Part shown: piece after piece, positions 7,464 to 15,490 of the stretch
How positions within the stretch are numbered: position 1 is the stretch's first letter
Layout: the number at the start of each line of letters is the position of its first letter
DNA from: an uncultured Lysobacteraceae bacterium
GTDB taxonomy: Bacteria > Pseudomonadota > Gammaproteobacteria > Xanthomonadales > Rhodanobacteraceae
Reading direction: 5' to 3'
Assembly (NCBI GenBank): GCA_946482585.1
Contig: CAMLSI010000049.1
Location: forward strand, 1 to 16,571
Length of the DNA: 16,571 nt
Translations under genes and position numbers: made by a program
Notes under the pieces: generated by a model
Seen by the model: the letters and a program-made list of their open reading frames with translations, nothing else
Database searches by the model: none
What the model was told of the DNA's origin: nothing

Positions 7464-10043
7464 TTATCGCAGGCCGGCCGCGCGGATTTGCTGCAGGCGC
7501 GTCCGGATCGCGGCGGCGCTGGCGTCGGCGCTGAAGCGGTGCTGCAGCGAATCGCGTGCGGCCCGGCCGAGGCGGTGCGCCTCGGCCGGATCGTCGGCGA
7601 GCCGGCGCAGCAGTTCCGCGGCGGCATCGACGTCGGGCTCTGCCCACCGCTGGTCGCGCCAGTCGGGATAGTCGCCTTCGGCGACCGGCACGAGGCGGTA
7701 CGGCACGAGGCCGCTGTTCGTCGCGTCCATGAACTGGAGGTTGCCCGAATACGCCGTGGCGACGACCGGGCGGCCGAGCGCCATGCATTCGGCGAGGCCG
7801 AGGCCGAAGCCTTCCGAGCGATGCAGCGAGAGGTACGCGTCGCAGGCCGCCTGCAGCGCCCACATGCCGTCGCGATCGAGGAAACCGTCGCGGACTTCGA
7901 TGCGGTCGTCGCCGGCTGCGGCCTCGCGCAAGGCGCGCAGCGCCGCAGGCAGACGCTGGCCGTTGATGGTCTTGAGCAGCAGGCGCACGTCGCGGCGTTC
8001 GGGCGGAAACGCGGCGCGGAAGGCGGCGATCGCCGCCTGCGGATTCTTGCGCGTCATCCACGAATTGAAATCGAAACTCGCGAGCACGACGAATGCGTCG
8101 TCGGGCAGCCCCAGCGCCTGCCGCGGCAGCGCGGGCCGTTGCGTCGGCAGCTGCAGCGCGAGCGGTATCACGCGGACCGGCTTGTCGGTACAGGCGGCGA
8201 TCGCGTCGCGCACGAAATCCGACAGCACCCAGATCTCGTCGACGAGCGCGAACGCGCCGTGCCAGCGCGGCGGGAAACGTTCGAGCTCCCAGAACCAGCA
8301 GCCGATGTTGTAGCGGCCGGCGAAGGCCGATGCGCCGAGGTGTTCGCGCACGACCGGCATCTGGTCGGCATTGATGCAGAACAGCGTGACGTCCTGCGGC
8401 AGCGTGTCGTCGAAATCGGGGTCGAGGCGGCGGTCGTTCTGCCGGCTCGCGACGCCGATCTCGACGTTGCGCACGCCGAACGGCAGGCCCGCATGGCGCA
8501 GCACGCCGGCGAAGTTGCGCAGGATCTCGGCGACGCCGAATTCGCCGCGCGCATAGCCGACGAGGTTGAGTCCGTCGCGCGCACGCGGCGCCGCGACGGG
8601 CTGCGGCGACGACGGCGTTTCGGGCGCTGCCGGCACGAACGCGGCGCGCTCGAGGCCGCGGCGCAGGCGATGCCGCCAGCGCGCGGGCACGCGGCGGTAC
8701 AGCGCGAGCGCCCAGCGCTGCCGGCAGCTCCAGTCGATCAGCGCGAGGCCGGCCGCACTCAGGCGCGGCCAGGCGCCGCCGATGTGCACGCGCCCGGTCG
8801 TATCCCACTGCGGCGCAGCGGCGTCGCCGCGGCTGAAGGCGGCGCGCACGGGCTCGATGTGCCGCTCGGGTATGCCGAACTCGCGCGCGGCGGAACGCAG
8901 ATACCAGCGGATGAAACCCTCGCGGCCTTCGCGTTCGCCGAGATCGAACGCGGCATGCAGGTCGGGGCGCAGACGCCAGGCCGCGAGCATGAGGCGCGTG
9001 ATCGGCGCGTCGGCACGCGACGCGAACTCGTCGCAGGGCAGGTCGTAACGCTCGCGGCGCATCTGCCAGGGCCGCAGTTCCGCCTCGGCGCATCCTTTGT
9101 CGAAATACTGCCGGTAGACCGCGCGCAGCGGGCGCGTCACCGGCTCGCCGTCGGGAAAGGCGCCGAACGCGTAGGGTTTCGCCCGATGGCGTGCATGGTC
9201 GTTCGCGGCGAGCCGTTCGAGATAGTCCGCGTACAGCGGTTCGAGCGCACCGAGATTGCTGCGCCGGTAGCGATCCTGATGGCGCGAGAACAGCGGCGGC
9301 CGATCGACGTCGATGCCGCTGAAATGCACGAACACGAGGTCGCTCCCATTCGCGGTCCAGCGCTCGCCGTCGCGACCGACCTGGCGTTGCGCGAGATTCC
9401 AGTAAGCGAGGTTGTAGCCGTCGTCGCGCAGGATGCGCACGTCCGGAAACAGGCCCGGCACGAGATCCATCCACTTCTGGTCAGTGAACAACCCGGCGGC
9501 CGGATCGGCGATGCAGCCGAATTCGAGCTTGTCGGCCCACCAGTCGACGAGCTGCGCGGCGTGTTCGTGCGCGCCGATCGCGACGAAGCCAAGGTTGTAG
9601 GTGCCGCTGCGAAGGATGGCGAGCTCGCCCGGATGGCGATCGTCGGTGGTCGGCGCGTTGAGGTGCGGCGTCAGTACGGCGAGCGCGCCGTCGGCGAGCA
9701 GCGCTGCCGCTGCCTGCAGCGGCGCGATGACGACGATGTCGGCGTCGAGGTAGACCACGGCCTCGCCCGGGTGGCGCGCGCGCAGACGCCGGAACACGTA
9801 GGGTTTGATCGCGGTGTTGAGCTCGAGAATGTCGTAGCGGAACACGAATGCGTCGAAGTCCGGCAGATCCAGTTCGTCGATGCGGACGAGTTCGAACAGG
9901 GGATTGCCGAGGTCGGGGTCGTCGTCGGCGCGATCGGCCAGTGCGACATAGCGCCGGCTGTCGGGGTGGTGCGCGGCGAGCGACTGCATCAGGGTCAGCG
10001 CATACGCGAGGTAGTTGCGCGAGACGATGGTGAAGAAGATCAC
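7464..10043 (-). CDS. Two-domain glycosyltransferase (N-terminal GT-A, C-terminal GT4-type GT-B)
   Basis: This 859-residue protein has no signal peptide or membrane span, so it acts at the cytoplasmic side. Residues 1-290 look like a GT-A domain: opening [20 protein letters not shown], metal-binding YLDAD (98-102), YNLGFVAIG and HFSG (240-243). Residues 290-470 form a helical linker with [19 protein letters not shown], a segment type seen in O-antigen-cluster transferases. Residues 490-855 are a GT4-like GT-B domain: [42 protein letters not shown] and the E-x7-E motif [11 protein letters not shown] (E744, E752), followed by [15 protein letters not shown]. Two active domains imply two linkage types, or one chain-extending enzyme. 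Donor and acceptor sugars cannot be read from sequence. The start is GTG at 10043, with an AGG about 8 bases upstream. It is divergent from the exporter genes, suggesting that the glycan it builds is exported by them. Confidence 0.92.
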   Translation of the reverse strand: MIFFTIVSRNYLAYALTLMQSLAAHHPDSRRYVALADRADDDPDLGNPLFELVRIDELDLPDFDAFVFRYDILELNTAIKPYVFRRLRARHPGEAVVYLDADIVVIAPLQAAAALLADGALAVLTPHLNAPTTDDRHPGELAILRSGTYNLGFVAIGAHEHAAQLVDWWADKLEFGCIADPAAGLFTDQKWMDLVPGLFPDVRILRDDGYNLAYWNLAQRQVGRDGERWTANGSDLVFVHFSGIDVDRPPLFSRHQDRYRRSNLGALEPLYADYLERLAANDHARHRAKPYAFGAFPDGEPVTRPLRAVYRQYFDKGCAEAELRPWQMRRERYDLPCDEFASRADAPITRLMLAAWRLRPDLHAAFDLGEREGREGFIRWYLRSAAREFGIPERHIEPVRAAFSRGDAAAPQWDTTGRVHIGGAWPRLSAAGLALIDWSCRQRWALALYRRVPARWRHRLRRGLERAAFVPAAPETPSSPQPVAAPRARDGLNLVGYARGEFGVAEILRNFAGVLRHAGLPFGVRNVEIGVASRQNDRRLDPDFDDTLPQDVTLFCINADQMPVVREHLGASAFAGRYNIGCWFWELERFPPRWHGAFALVDEIWVLSDFVRDAIAACTDKPVRVIPLALQLPTQRPALPRQALGLPDDAFVVLASFDFNSWMTRKNPQAAIAAFRAAFPPERRDVRLLLKTINGQRLPAALRALREAAAGDDRIEVRDGFLDRDGMWALQAACDAYLSLHRSEGFGLGLAECMALGRPVVATAYSGNLQFMDATNSGLVPYRLVPVAEGDYPDWRDQRWAEPDVDAAAELLRRLADDPAEAHRLGRAARDSLQHRFSADASAAAIRTRLQQIRAAGLR

Positions 10044-10134
10044 GAGCTGCCTGGCTCCGCGACACTGCCCCGGCCGGGGCGCGCCAGCATAGCGGATCGG
10101 CTATGCTCGCGCCGCCTCGTGGGGTGAGCCGCGC
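10044..10134. promoter_or_regulatory. Divergent promoter/operator region between glycosyltransferase and ABC exporter
   Basis: The 91-bp divergent gap holds two perfect inverted repeats. One is gccccgg/ccggggc (14 bp, within about 10067-10081). The other is agcatagc-ggatcg-gctatgct at 10086-10107. In the second repeat each arm contains TATGCT, a good -10-like hexamer, once on each strand (plus 10102-10107, minus 10091-10086). This would place mirror-image promoters whose transcripts cross. No clear -35 was seen on either strand, so an activator or alternative sigma factor may be needed. The plus-strand gene has GGGGTGA about 8 bases before its ATG. Confidence 0.45.
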
Positions 10135-10896
10135 ATGCGTCTGCATTTCTTCGAACTCGTCTGGTTCAGCACCTATGCGGAGCTCCGCGCCGAGCGTGCG
10201 CGCAGCTATCTCGGCTTCGTTTGGTGGCTGGTGGAACCGGCGCTGATGATGGCTGCGTTCTGGCTCGTGTTCGACCGCATCCTGGGCACCGGCGGACCGG
10301 ACTACTTGCCGTTCCTGCTGATCGGCCTCGTGGTCTGGCAGTGGTTCAAGTCGAGCGTCGTGCACGCGGGGCAGGCGATCTGGCTCAATCTCGCGCTGAT
10401 CCACCAGGTGCGCGTTCCCGTACTGGTTTTTCCACTCGTCCACTTGTTGGCAGACGCGATAAAGTTCGTTGCCGTATTCGGCCTGCTGCTCGTCGTGCTC
10501 TGGTGCGCCGGCTATGCGCCGAATGCGGCGTATCTGAGCCTGCCGCTGCTGCTGTTCTGCGTCGCGCTCTGCGCGGTCGGCGGCGGACTGCTGCTCGCCG
10601 CGCTCATGCCGCTGTTGCCCGATCTTCGCTTCGTCGTCGAACAGGTGCTTTCCGTGCTGATGTTCCTGTCGGGCGTGGTGTTCGCGCTCGAGCGCGTGCC
10701 GGCGCCGTACGCGGAATGGCTCGCGTGGAATCCGGTGCTGCTGCTCCTCGATGCGTTGCGCGAGGTGTTGCTGCATGGCCGCTGGCCGCACTGGCCGGTC
10801 GTTCTGCGCGTCGCGACGATCGCGGTCGGGCTCGCGGCGCTGGGCGTCGCGACGGTGCAGCGGCTGGCGCCGCGCTATCCGAAGATGGCAGCGTGA
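10135..10896 (+). CDS. ABC-2 type polysaccharide/O-antigen exporter permease (Wzm/KpsM-like)
   Basis: This 253-residue integral membrane protein has about six spans (27-47, 58-72, 104-126, 134-160, 166-185, 223-241). Family features are the amphipathic N-terminus followed by RARSYLGFVWWLVEPALMM (21-39) and the C-terminal block PDLRFVVEQVLSVLMFLSG, then ERVPAPYAEWLAWNPVLLLLDALRE. It is the channel half of an ABC transporter that moves lipid-linked glycans, O-antigen or capsule-type polymers across the inner membrane. Length is normal for the family (about 250-265). The ATG is preceded by GGGGTGA. The stop overlaps the ATPase start by GTGA, so the two subunits are translationally coupled. The divergent glycosyltransferase at 10043 is the likely source of cargo. 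I did not assign wzm because cargo is unknown and the locus is minimal. Confidence 0.92.
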   Translation: MRLHFFELVWFSTYAELRAERARSYLGFVWWLVEPALMMAAFWLVFDRILGTGGPDYLPFLLIGLVVWQWFKSSVVHAGQAIWLNLALIHQVRVPVLVFPLVHLLADAIKFVAVFGLLLVVLWCAGYAPNAAYLSLPLLLFCVALCAVGGGLLLAALMPLLPDLRFVVEQVLSVLMFLSGVVFALERVPAPYAEWLAWNPVLLLLDALREVLLHGRWPHWPVVLRVATIAVGLAALGVATVQRLAPRYPKMAA

Positions 10897-11582
10897 CGGA
10901 CGCGGTGATCCGCCTCGACAAGGTCGGCGTCGCGTTCGGCGTGCAACGGCGCCTGCGCGCCGAGCCGTATTGGGCATTGCAGGACGTCAGCCTCGAATTG
11001 CGCCGCGGCCAGCGGCTCGGTGTCGTAGGCCGCAACGGTGCGGGCAAGAGCACCCTGTTGCGCGTGCTCGCCGGCATCCTCGCGCCCGATCGCGGAAACG
11101 TCGCACGCAGCGACGCGAGCTGTCAGCTGCTGTCGCTGTCGCTCGGTCTCGTGCCGCACCTGTCCGGCCGCGACAACGCCATCCTCTGCGGCCTGCGCCT
11201 CGGTCTGCGCCGGCGCGAGATCGATGCGCGACTCGGCGCGATCCACGACTATGCCGAACTCGGCGACTTTTTCGAGCAGCCCGTCGCGAGCTACTCCAAC
11301 GGCATGGTGCTGCGGCTCGGCTTCTCGGTCGCGCTGCAGGTGCAGCCGGACGTGCTGCTGCTCGACGAATTGCTCGCGGTCGGCGATGCGGAGTTCCAGC
11401 GCAAGTCCTCGCTGGCGATCCATGAACGCATCCATGCGGGCACGACCGTCGTCCTCGTCAGTCATGACGAGGACAAGATCGCGGACCTCTGCGACAGCGT
11501 GCTCTGGATGGAGCATGGCCGCAGCATCATGATCGGCCGCTGCGACGAAGTGCTTGCGGCGTACCGCGCCGCGGCGCGCTGA
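10893..11582 (+). CDS. ABC transporter ATPase for polysaccharide export (Wzt/KpsT-like, no carbohydrate-binding tail)
   Basis: This 229-residue nucleotide-binding subunit starts at GTG 10893, overlapping the permease stop. Motifs: Walker A GRNGAGKST (46-54), the signature region VASYSNGMVLRLGF (131-144) in the Y-S-x-G-M form typical of glycan exporters, Walker B VLLLDE (154-159) and H-loop VSHDED (H191). It energises the adjacent permease. Wzt proteins that recognise a modified O-antigen end carry an extra C-terminal carbohydrate-binding domain (total about 400 or more residues). This one stops right after the nucleotide-binding domain, so it resembles the short KpsT/RfbB class, in which export does not depend on a terminal sugar tag. 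The longer open frame upstream (from 10221) is out-of-frame overlap with the permease, not protein. Its stop is only 5 bp from the convergent stop of the next gene. Confidence 0.93.
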   Translation: MTDAVIRLDKVGVAFGVQRRLRAEPYWALQDVSLELRRGQRLGVVGRNGAGKSTLLRVLAGILAPDRGNVARSDASCQLLSLSLGLVPHLSGRDNAILCGLRLGLRRREIDARLGAIHDYAELGDFFEQPVASYSNGMVLRLGFSVALQVQPDVLLLDELLAVGDAEFQRKSSLAIHERIHAGTTVVLVSHDEDKIADLCDSVLWMEHGRSIMIGRCDEVLAAYRAAAR

Positions 11583-11587
11583 AACCG

Positions 11588-13351
11588 CTACGGTTCGAAG
11601 CGGTCGCGGAAGATCGTGTCGCTGTCGGGCACGACGATGACCAGATTGTCGATGCTGCCGCCGGCCGTGGGTGTCAGCTGATGGCTCGCCGGCGGCGCGC
11701 AGTCGAGCGGCGCCGTGATCCATTCGATCGTGCAGGGCCGGCTCGGCCAGACCGTGCCCAGCGTGTTTGCGAAGGCGGGCTGCGGCGACGCGAACAGGTA
11801 GTAGCTTTCCGCGGTGAGTCCGCCGACCGAGAAATGGCCTTGCGCGTCGGTGAACACGGGCTTGCCGACCAGACCGTGAGAAGCCGGCGCGGCCGCGACG
11901 GCATAGTTCGCGGCCGGCGCGCCGCTGCCCGCAAAGACCACGCGACCGCTCAGCGTCGCGCCGCGCGCGATCGCGAAGTCGATGTTGGTCCGGTGTGGCT
12001 GCGCGAAGAAATCGGGCATCGTGAACGCGGTGGCTTCGTCATTGCAGAAGCGGTTCGCGCCGCCGCATTCGATGTCCTGCCAGGCGCGATCGATCCAGCC
12101 GGCGTCCGCCTGACGCGTGAACAGCGCGACCTCTTCGCTGCCGAAGCCTTCGAGCAGGTAGCGGCCGTCGGCATCGGTCTGTGCCGTCGCCTCGGCGACG
12201 AGTCCCCAGAGGCCGAACGTCGGCGGCAGCAGCGTTCCGGCTGCGACGGTCGCATGGGCGACGGGCAGTCCGGTCGCGCGATCGGTGACGCGGCCGCCGA
12301 CGGTACGCAGCGGCGCGACGTGCACGTCGTCGAGCGTGACCGTCGCGCCGGCGGCGATGTCGATCGTCGGCGCGCCGCCGAGATCGCAGGGATTCGTGTC
12401 GCAGGGCAGGTTCGGATAGATCTTCGCCGGATAGGCGAGATCCGAATACGGCCGCACGTGGACCTTGATCGACCCGGGCAGCAGCGGACCCGTCGCCGAA
12501 TAGCCGTCGGCTCCGGTTTGGCCGTCGACGTGATGCGACGTGTCGGACGCGGCGCTCGCGGTCGCGGCGTGCTCGATCCAGCGGCCATTGCCGTCGCTGA
12601 TCATGCGCACGCGCACGTAGGCGCCAGTCCGCAGCGCGACGTCGATGTCGTCGAGCAGCGCGCCGTCGGCGACGACGAGGGGCTGCGTCGCGAGCCCGGC
12701 ACACGGCACCTGTACGTCGTCGCAATGCAGGTCCGGCCAGGCGTAGGCGAGATAGCGCCGATCGCCGGCGTTCGCGACCGACGCGGACGCGCGGAACTCG
12801 TAGTTTCCGCCGTGCAGGTCGACGAATTCGAAGCTGCCGTCGGCGCCTGCGCTCGTCACGTCGCCGAGATGGTCGAGCGCCGGCGTGCCGACATGCCGGA
12901 TCTGTACGTAGGCGTCGGGCGCCGGCGCCGCGCCGGTCTCGCGATCGCGCAGCACGCCGCGAATGCGGGCGGCGCGCCCGAGGGTGAATCCGGCGGTCAG
13001 CGGCGTCGCATTCGACAGCATGACTCGCGTGGCTGCCTGGTAGCAGAAGATCGGCTCGGCCGGGCAGCGCTCGCCGACGTGCGTGCGCGCGGCGAAGCCG
13101 GACGCGGTGGCGACGACAGCGATCGGCACTGCCACGGCGTCGGTCTCGATCGTGTACTGGCCGTCGGCGCCGGTCTGCGCGGACGCGACGACGAAGGGCA
13201 GGAAGAAGAAGCCGGGCGCTACGAGTGAAACGGTCGCACCGGCGATGGGTACGTTGGTGCCGGCCTCGACGACCTGACCCTGGACGACGGCGGCGTGAAC
13301 GGGTGCCGCGACGGCGGCGAGCGACAAGGCGAAAGCGAGCAGACTGCGCAT
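11588..13351 (-). CDS. Secreted carboxypeptidase-regulatory-like multidomain protein, paralog 1
   Basis: This 587-residue protein starts at ATG 13351 (signal peptide MRSLLAFALSLAAVAAPVHA, 1-20; GAGGG lies about 11 bases upstream). The open frame extends to 13618 but that extension has no family sequence. It contains at least four carboxypeptidase-regulatory-like/SdrD-B-type beta-sandwich units, opening with VVQGQVVEAGTNVPIAGATV (22-41), RIRGVLRDRETG (about 130), VGGRVTDRATGLPVAHATV (about 350) and LSGRVVFAGSGAPA (about 462). Each has a TxADGxY strand. Between them are paired-cysteine segments: AWPDLHCDDVQVPC (about 200-213), YPNLPCDTNPC, AWQDIECGGANRFC (about 422) and WPSRPC. It ends in DSDTIFRDRFEP. 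No peptidase or other catalytic domain is visible, so the role is probably structural or binding in the periplasm or on the surface. It is a tandem paralog of the gene at 13596-15356 and convergent with the exporter ATPase. Confidence 0.9.
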   Translation of the reverse strand: MRSLLAFALSLAAVAAPVHAAVVQGQVVEAGTNVPIAGATVSLVAPGFFFLPFVVASAQTGADGQYTIETDAVAVPIAVVATASGFAARTHVGERCPAEPIFCYQAATRVMLSNATPLTAGFTLGRAARIRGVLRDRETGAAPAPDAYVQIRHVGTPALDHLGDVTSAGADGSFEFVDLHGGNYEFRASASVANAGDRRYLAYAWPDLHCDDVQVPCAGLATQPLVVADGALLDDIDVALRTGAYVRVRMISDGNGRWIEHAATASAASDTSHHVDGQTGADGYSATGPLLPGSIKVHVRPYSDLAYPAKIYPNLPCDTNPCDLGGAPTIDIAAGATVTLDDVHVAPLRTVGGRVTDRATGLPVAHATVAAGTLLPPTFGLWGLVAEATAQTDADGRYLLEGFGSEEVALFTRQADAGWIDRAWQDIECGGANRFCNDEATAFTMPDFFAQPHRTNIDFAIARGATLSGRVVFAGSGAPAANYAVAAAPASHGLVGKPVFTDAQGHFSVGGLTAESYYLFASPQPAFANTLGTVWPSRPCTIEWITAPLDCAPPASHQLTPTAGGSIDNLVIVVPDSDTIFRDRFEP

Positions 13352-13595
13352 GGGACGATTCCCTCGTGTGGATGCGCTCCGGAGACGCAGTCGCGCGCAC
13401 CATCCCCCAGTGTTCGGGAGATCCGAACTTGTGGAAACGGTATCAAAGTAATTTTTCGGCGACTGCGGTGAGCGGCGAAAACTGACCGCGTCGCGCGCGG
13501 TGAAGTTCATGCAGCAGGCGTTGGCAAAGAAGCGGTTAATTCGCGTGCAAGAAAAACCGACGGAAGGAGTGCGTGCGGTGTCGCGCGCGCCGGTA
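13352..13595 (-). promoter_or_regulatory. Intergenic region between the tandem secreted paralogs, with AT-rich patch and inverted repeat
   Basis: This 244-bp gap is the longest gene-free stretch. An AT-rich island (tatcaaagtaatttttcg, about 13441-13458) stands out from the GC-rich surroundings and is the likeliest promoter site for the gene starting at 13351; TACTTT and GATACC are possible -10s on the minus strand. Just downstream on that strand is an inverted repeat, gttcgg-gagat-ccgaac (13412-13428), in an operator-like place. A T-rich stretch after the upstream paralog (minus strand near 13550) lacks a good stem, so no clear intrinsic terminator was found. Confidence 0.35.
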
Positions 13596-15356
13596 TCAGC
13601 CGCCGAATCTGTCGGCAAACAGGGCGTCGGCGCGCGGTACGACGATGGTCAGGTCGGCGATGACGGCGCCTGCGGCCAGTTGCAGCGGGGCCTGCGTCGT
13701 GGGAAAGCAGGTATTGGTTCCGTTCGGCAGCACGGACATCGTGCAGGGCTGGTCGGGATACAGGATGCCGTGCGTGTTGCCGTAGACGTATTCCGGCGAG
13801 GCGAACAGGAAATAGTCGTGCGCAGTGAGGCCGTCGATGCGGAATTCGCCATTCGTATCCGTGTATACGGGTTTGCCGACACGAAGGACTTCCAGCGGCA
13901 CGACGGCGACGGCGTGGTTGGCGAGCGGACGGTTCGTGCTCGCTTCGACGACACGGCCGCGCAGCGAAGCGCCGCGCTGCAGCACGAAGTCGATGCCGGC
14001 CGGATGCGGCTGCTGCGCGAATGCGAGCAAGTCCGGTTCGGTCGCAGTGCTCTGGCAGAACAGGTTGGCCGCATCGCAGTCTTCGTTCTGCCAAGCCTTG
14101 TCGAGCCAGCCGAGACCGTTCTGGCGCGTGCGCACGACGACCTCGGTGCCGGCGAATCCTTCGAGCCGGTATTCGCCGTCGGCGTTCGTCAGCGTATTCG
14201 CGGTCGAGCGGAATCCCCAGGCGTGGTGGGCCGGCGCGCCGATGGTGCCTGCATCGACGCGGAGTCCGGCAATGGGCTCGCCATCGCTCGCGGTCACGCG
14301 GCCGCGAATCGTGCGCAGCGGATCGACGTGGACGTCGTCGAGTGTGTGGACGCCATCGGCGGCGGGAACTTCGACGACGGCCGCGCCGGTCATGTCGCAG
14401 CCGGCGGCGGCACAAGGACGATCCGGGTAGATCATGCGCGGATACGCTTCGGCGTAAGCCGGTTGGATCACTACGTGGACATTGCCGGGCAGCAGCGGGC
14501 CGACCAGCGCGTAGCCGGTGTCGCCCGGTTCGTGGCCTTGGATGCCGTAGCTGTTCGGTGTTGTCGGCAGCACGTCCGTGACGTGCGTCGTCGGAAGGCC
14601 GTTGCCGTTGCTGATGACGCGCGTGCGGAAATAGCTGCCGCGCCGCAGCGCCACATCGATCTGGACGACATCGCCCTCGGCGACCGAGAGGTAGCCGGGC
14701 GTCAAGCCATCGCAGCGGATCTGGACGTCGTCGCAATGGAGCCCGGGCCAGACGTAGTCGAGGAAGTCGACGGGATAGGCGCCCGGCGGGACGAAGGTGC
14801 CCCAGACGTGGAGGGTGTAGTCGCCCGGGTGCAGCTGACGGAGCGTGAAGCGGCCTTCAGCATCGGCGTTCACCAAGTCGACCAGGCCCGTTTCGCTCGA
14901 GTCCGCGTGCCGCAATGTCATCCACGCGGTATACGGCGGCTTTTCGCTGCCGCCGTCCCGAATCCGGCCGACGATGCGCGCTTCCCGGCCCAGCGCGAAG
15001 TCGGCGCTCGCGCCTGCGTCATCGAGCGGGAGCAGTGCGCCGCGGCTGATGCAGTCGGGGCTGTCGGTACAGGGCAACCCGCCGTGTGTGCGCGCCGCGT
15101 GGCCGTCGGCGCGGGCGATGGCGCCGATCGGGCCGCTGTAGTCGACGGACACGCTGTAGCGGCCGTCGGATCCGGTCGTCGTGCGCTTCAGAAGCGAAGG
15201 AAATCCGAGGATGCCGGGATAGTAGATCTCGACATCGGCCCCGCCGATCGGCGCCTGCGTCGCTCGCTCGAGGACGCGGCCGCTGACGATGGCGGCGTTC
15301 GAGGCGGAAGCGCTCGCAAGGCACAGCAGCAAGACGGTGGGGAGAGCGTTGCGCAT
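13596..15356 (-). CDS. Secreted carboxypeptidase-regulatory-like multidomain protein, paralog 2
   Basis: This 586-residue protein starts at ATG 15356, where a signal peptide begins (MRNALPTVLLLCLASASASNA, 1-21); an upstream in-frame start at 15530 has no signal. It has the same order as the following paralog. Domain openings are IVSGRVLERATQAPIGGADV (22-41), RIVGRIRDGGSEKPP, IRGRVTASDGEPIAGLRV (about 349) and LRGRVVEASTNRPLANHAV (about 465). Cys-pair segments are LPCTDSPDC, VWPGLHCDDVQIRC (about 200-213), YPDRPCAAAGC, AWQNEDCDAANLFC and YPDQPC. It ends in RADALFADRFGG, matching the tail of its neighbour. Protein similarity is moderate but the order is collinear, indicating an old tandem duplication. 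It lies after the atp-operon terminator, so it must have its own promoter. Function is unknown; the likely location is periplasm or cell surface. Confidence 0.9.
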   Translation of the reverse strand: MRNALPTVLLLCLASASASNAAIVSGRVLERATQAPIGGADVEIYYPGILGFPSLLKRTTTGSDGRYSVSVDYSGPIGAIARADGHAARTHGGLPCTDSPDCISRGALLPLDDAGASADFALGREARIVGRIRDGGSEKPPYTAWMTLRHADSSETGLVDLVNADAEGRFTLRQLHPGDYTLHVWGTFVPPGAYPVDFLDYVWPGLHCDDVQIRCDGLTPGYLSVAEGDVVQIDVALRRGSYFRTRVISNGNGLPTTHVTDVLPTTPNSYGIQGHEPGDTGYALVGPLLPGNVHVVIQPAYAEAYPRMIYPDRPCAAAGCDMTGAAVVEVPAADGVHTLDDVHVDPLRTIRGRVTASDGEPIAGLRVDAGTIGAPAHHAWGFRSTANTLTNADGEYRLEGFAGTEVVVRTRQNGLGWLDKAWQNEDCDAANLFCQSTATEPDLLAFAQQPHPAGIDFVLQRGASLRGRVVEASTNRPLANHAVAVVPLEVLRVGKPVYTDTNGEFRIDGLTAHDYFLFASPEYVYGNTHGILYPDQPCTMSVLPNGTNTCFPTTQAPLQLAAGAVIADLTIVVPRADALFADRFGG

Positions 15357-15464
15357 GGGGCAGTGGCCTTCGGGTATACCTGTCTGCCGCGACGGCGGCA
15401 TGGCATGGATGCCTGACGGAATATCGCGCCGATCAGGGTCAGCGGCGGCGCATCGTCGTCCCAT
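15357..15464 (-). promoter_or_regulatory. Upstream region of secreted paralog 2 with two inverted repeats
   Basis: This 108-bp stretch lies between the atp terminator and the secreted-protein start. It contains tgccgc-gacg-gcggca (15385-15400) and ggcat-gg-atgcc (15402-15413). The minus strand also reads GGTATACC (about 15373-15380), whose TATACC could serve as a -10. GAAGG about 11 bases before the ATG is a weak ribosome-binding site. Because the terminator isolates this gene from the atp operon, a promoter must lie here; the exact elements are inferred. Confidence 0.35.
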
Positions 15465-15490
15465 AAAAAACGCCGGCACGAGGCCGGCGT
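15465..15490 (-). terminator. Intrinsic terminator of the atp operon
   Basis: On the minus strand an 8-bp perfect stem (acgccggc/gccggcgt, arms 15483-15490 and 15470-15477) with a five-base loop is followed by six Ts (15470-15465). This is a classical factor-independent terminator, 67 bases after the atpC stop. Confidence 0.9.

Noticed and set aside
7320..10127. Plus-strand open frame (935 codons) opposite the glycosyltransferase and part of glmU
   Set aside because: The minus-strand proteins have clear family motifs throughout. The plus frame has no recognisable domain and starts inside glmU; it is a shadow frame.
10221..10892. 5' extension of the ABC ATPase reading frame over the permease gene
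   Set aside because: The family sequence begins at GTG 10893; upstream residues are out-of-frame translation of the permease.
9481..10977. Minus-strand open frame (498 codons) crossing the divergent promoter and permease
   Set aside because: Low-complexity translation overlapping a clear plus-strand membrane protein and the out-of-frame start of the glycosyltransferase.
13540..13575. T-rich run on the minus strand after secreted paralog 2 as a terminator
   Set aside because: The nearest stem has a mismatch and lies too far (about 16 bases) from the T-run to act as an intrinsic terminator.
11681..15416. Long plus-strand open frames opposite the two secreted paralogs (11681-13228, 13500-15416)
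   Set aside because: Antisense translations of paired homologous genes. Signal peptides, conserved cysteines and paralogy all support the minus strand.
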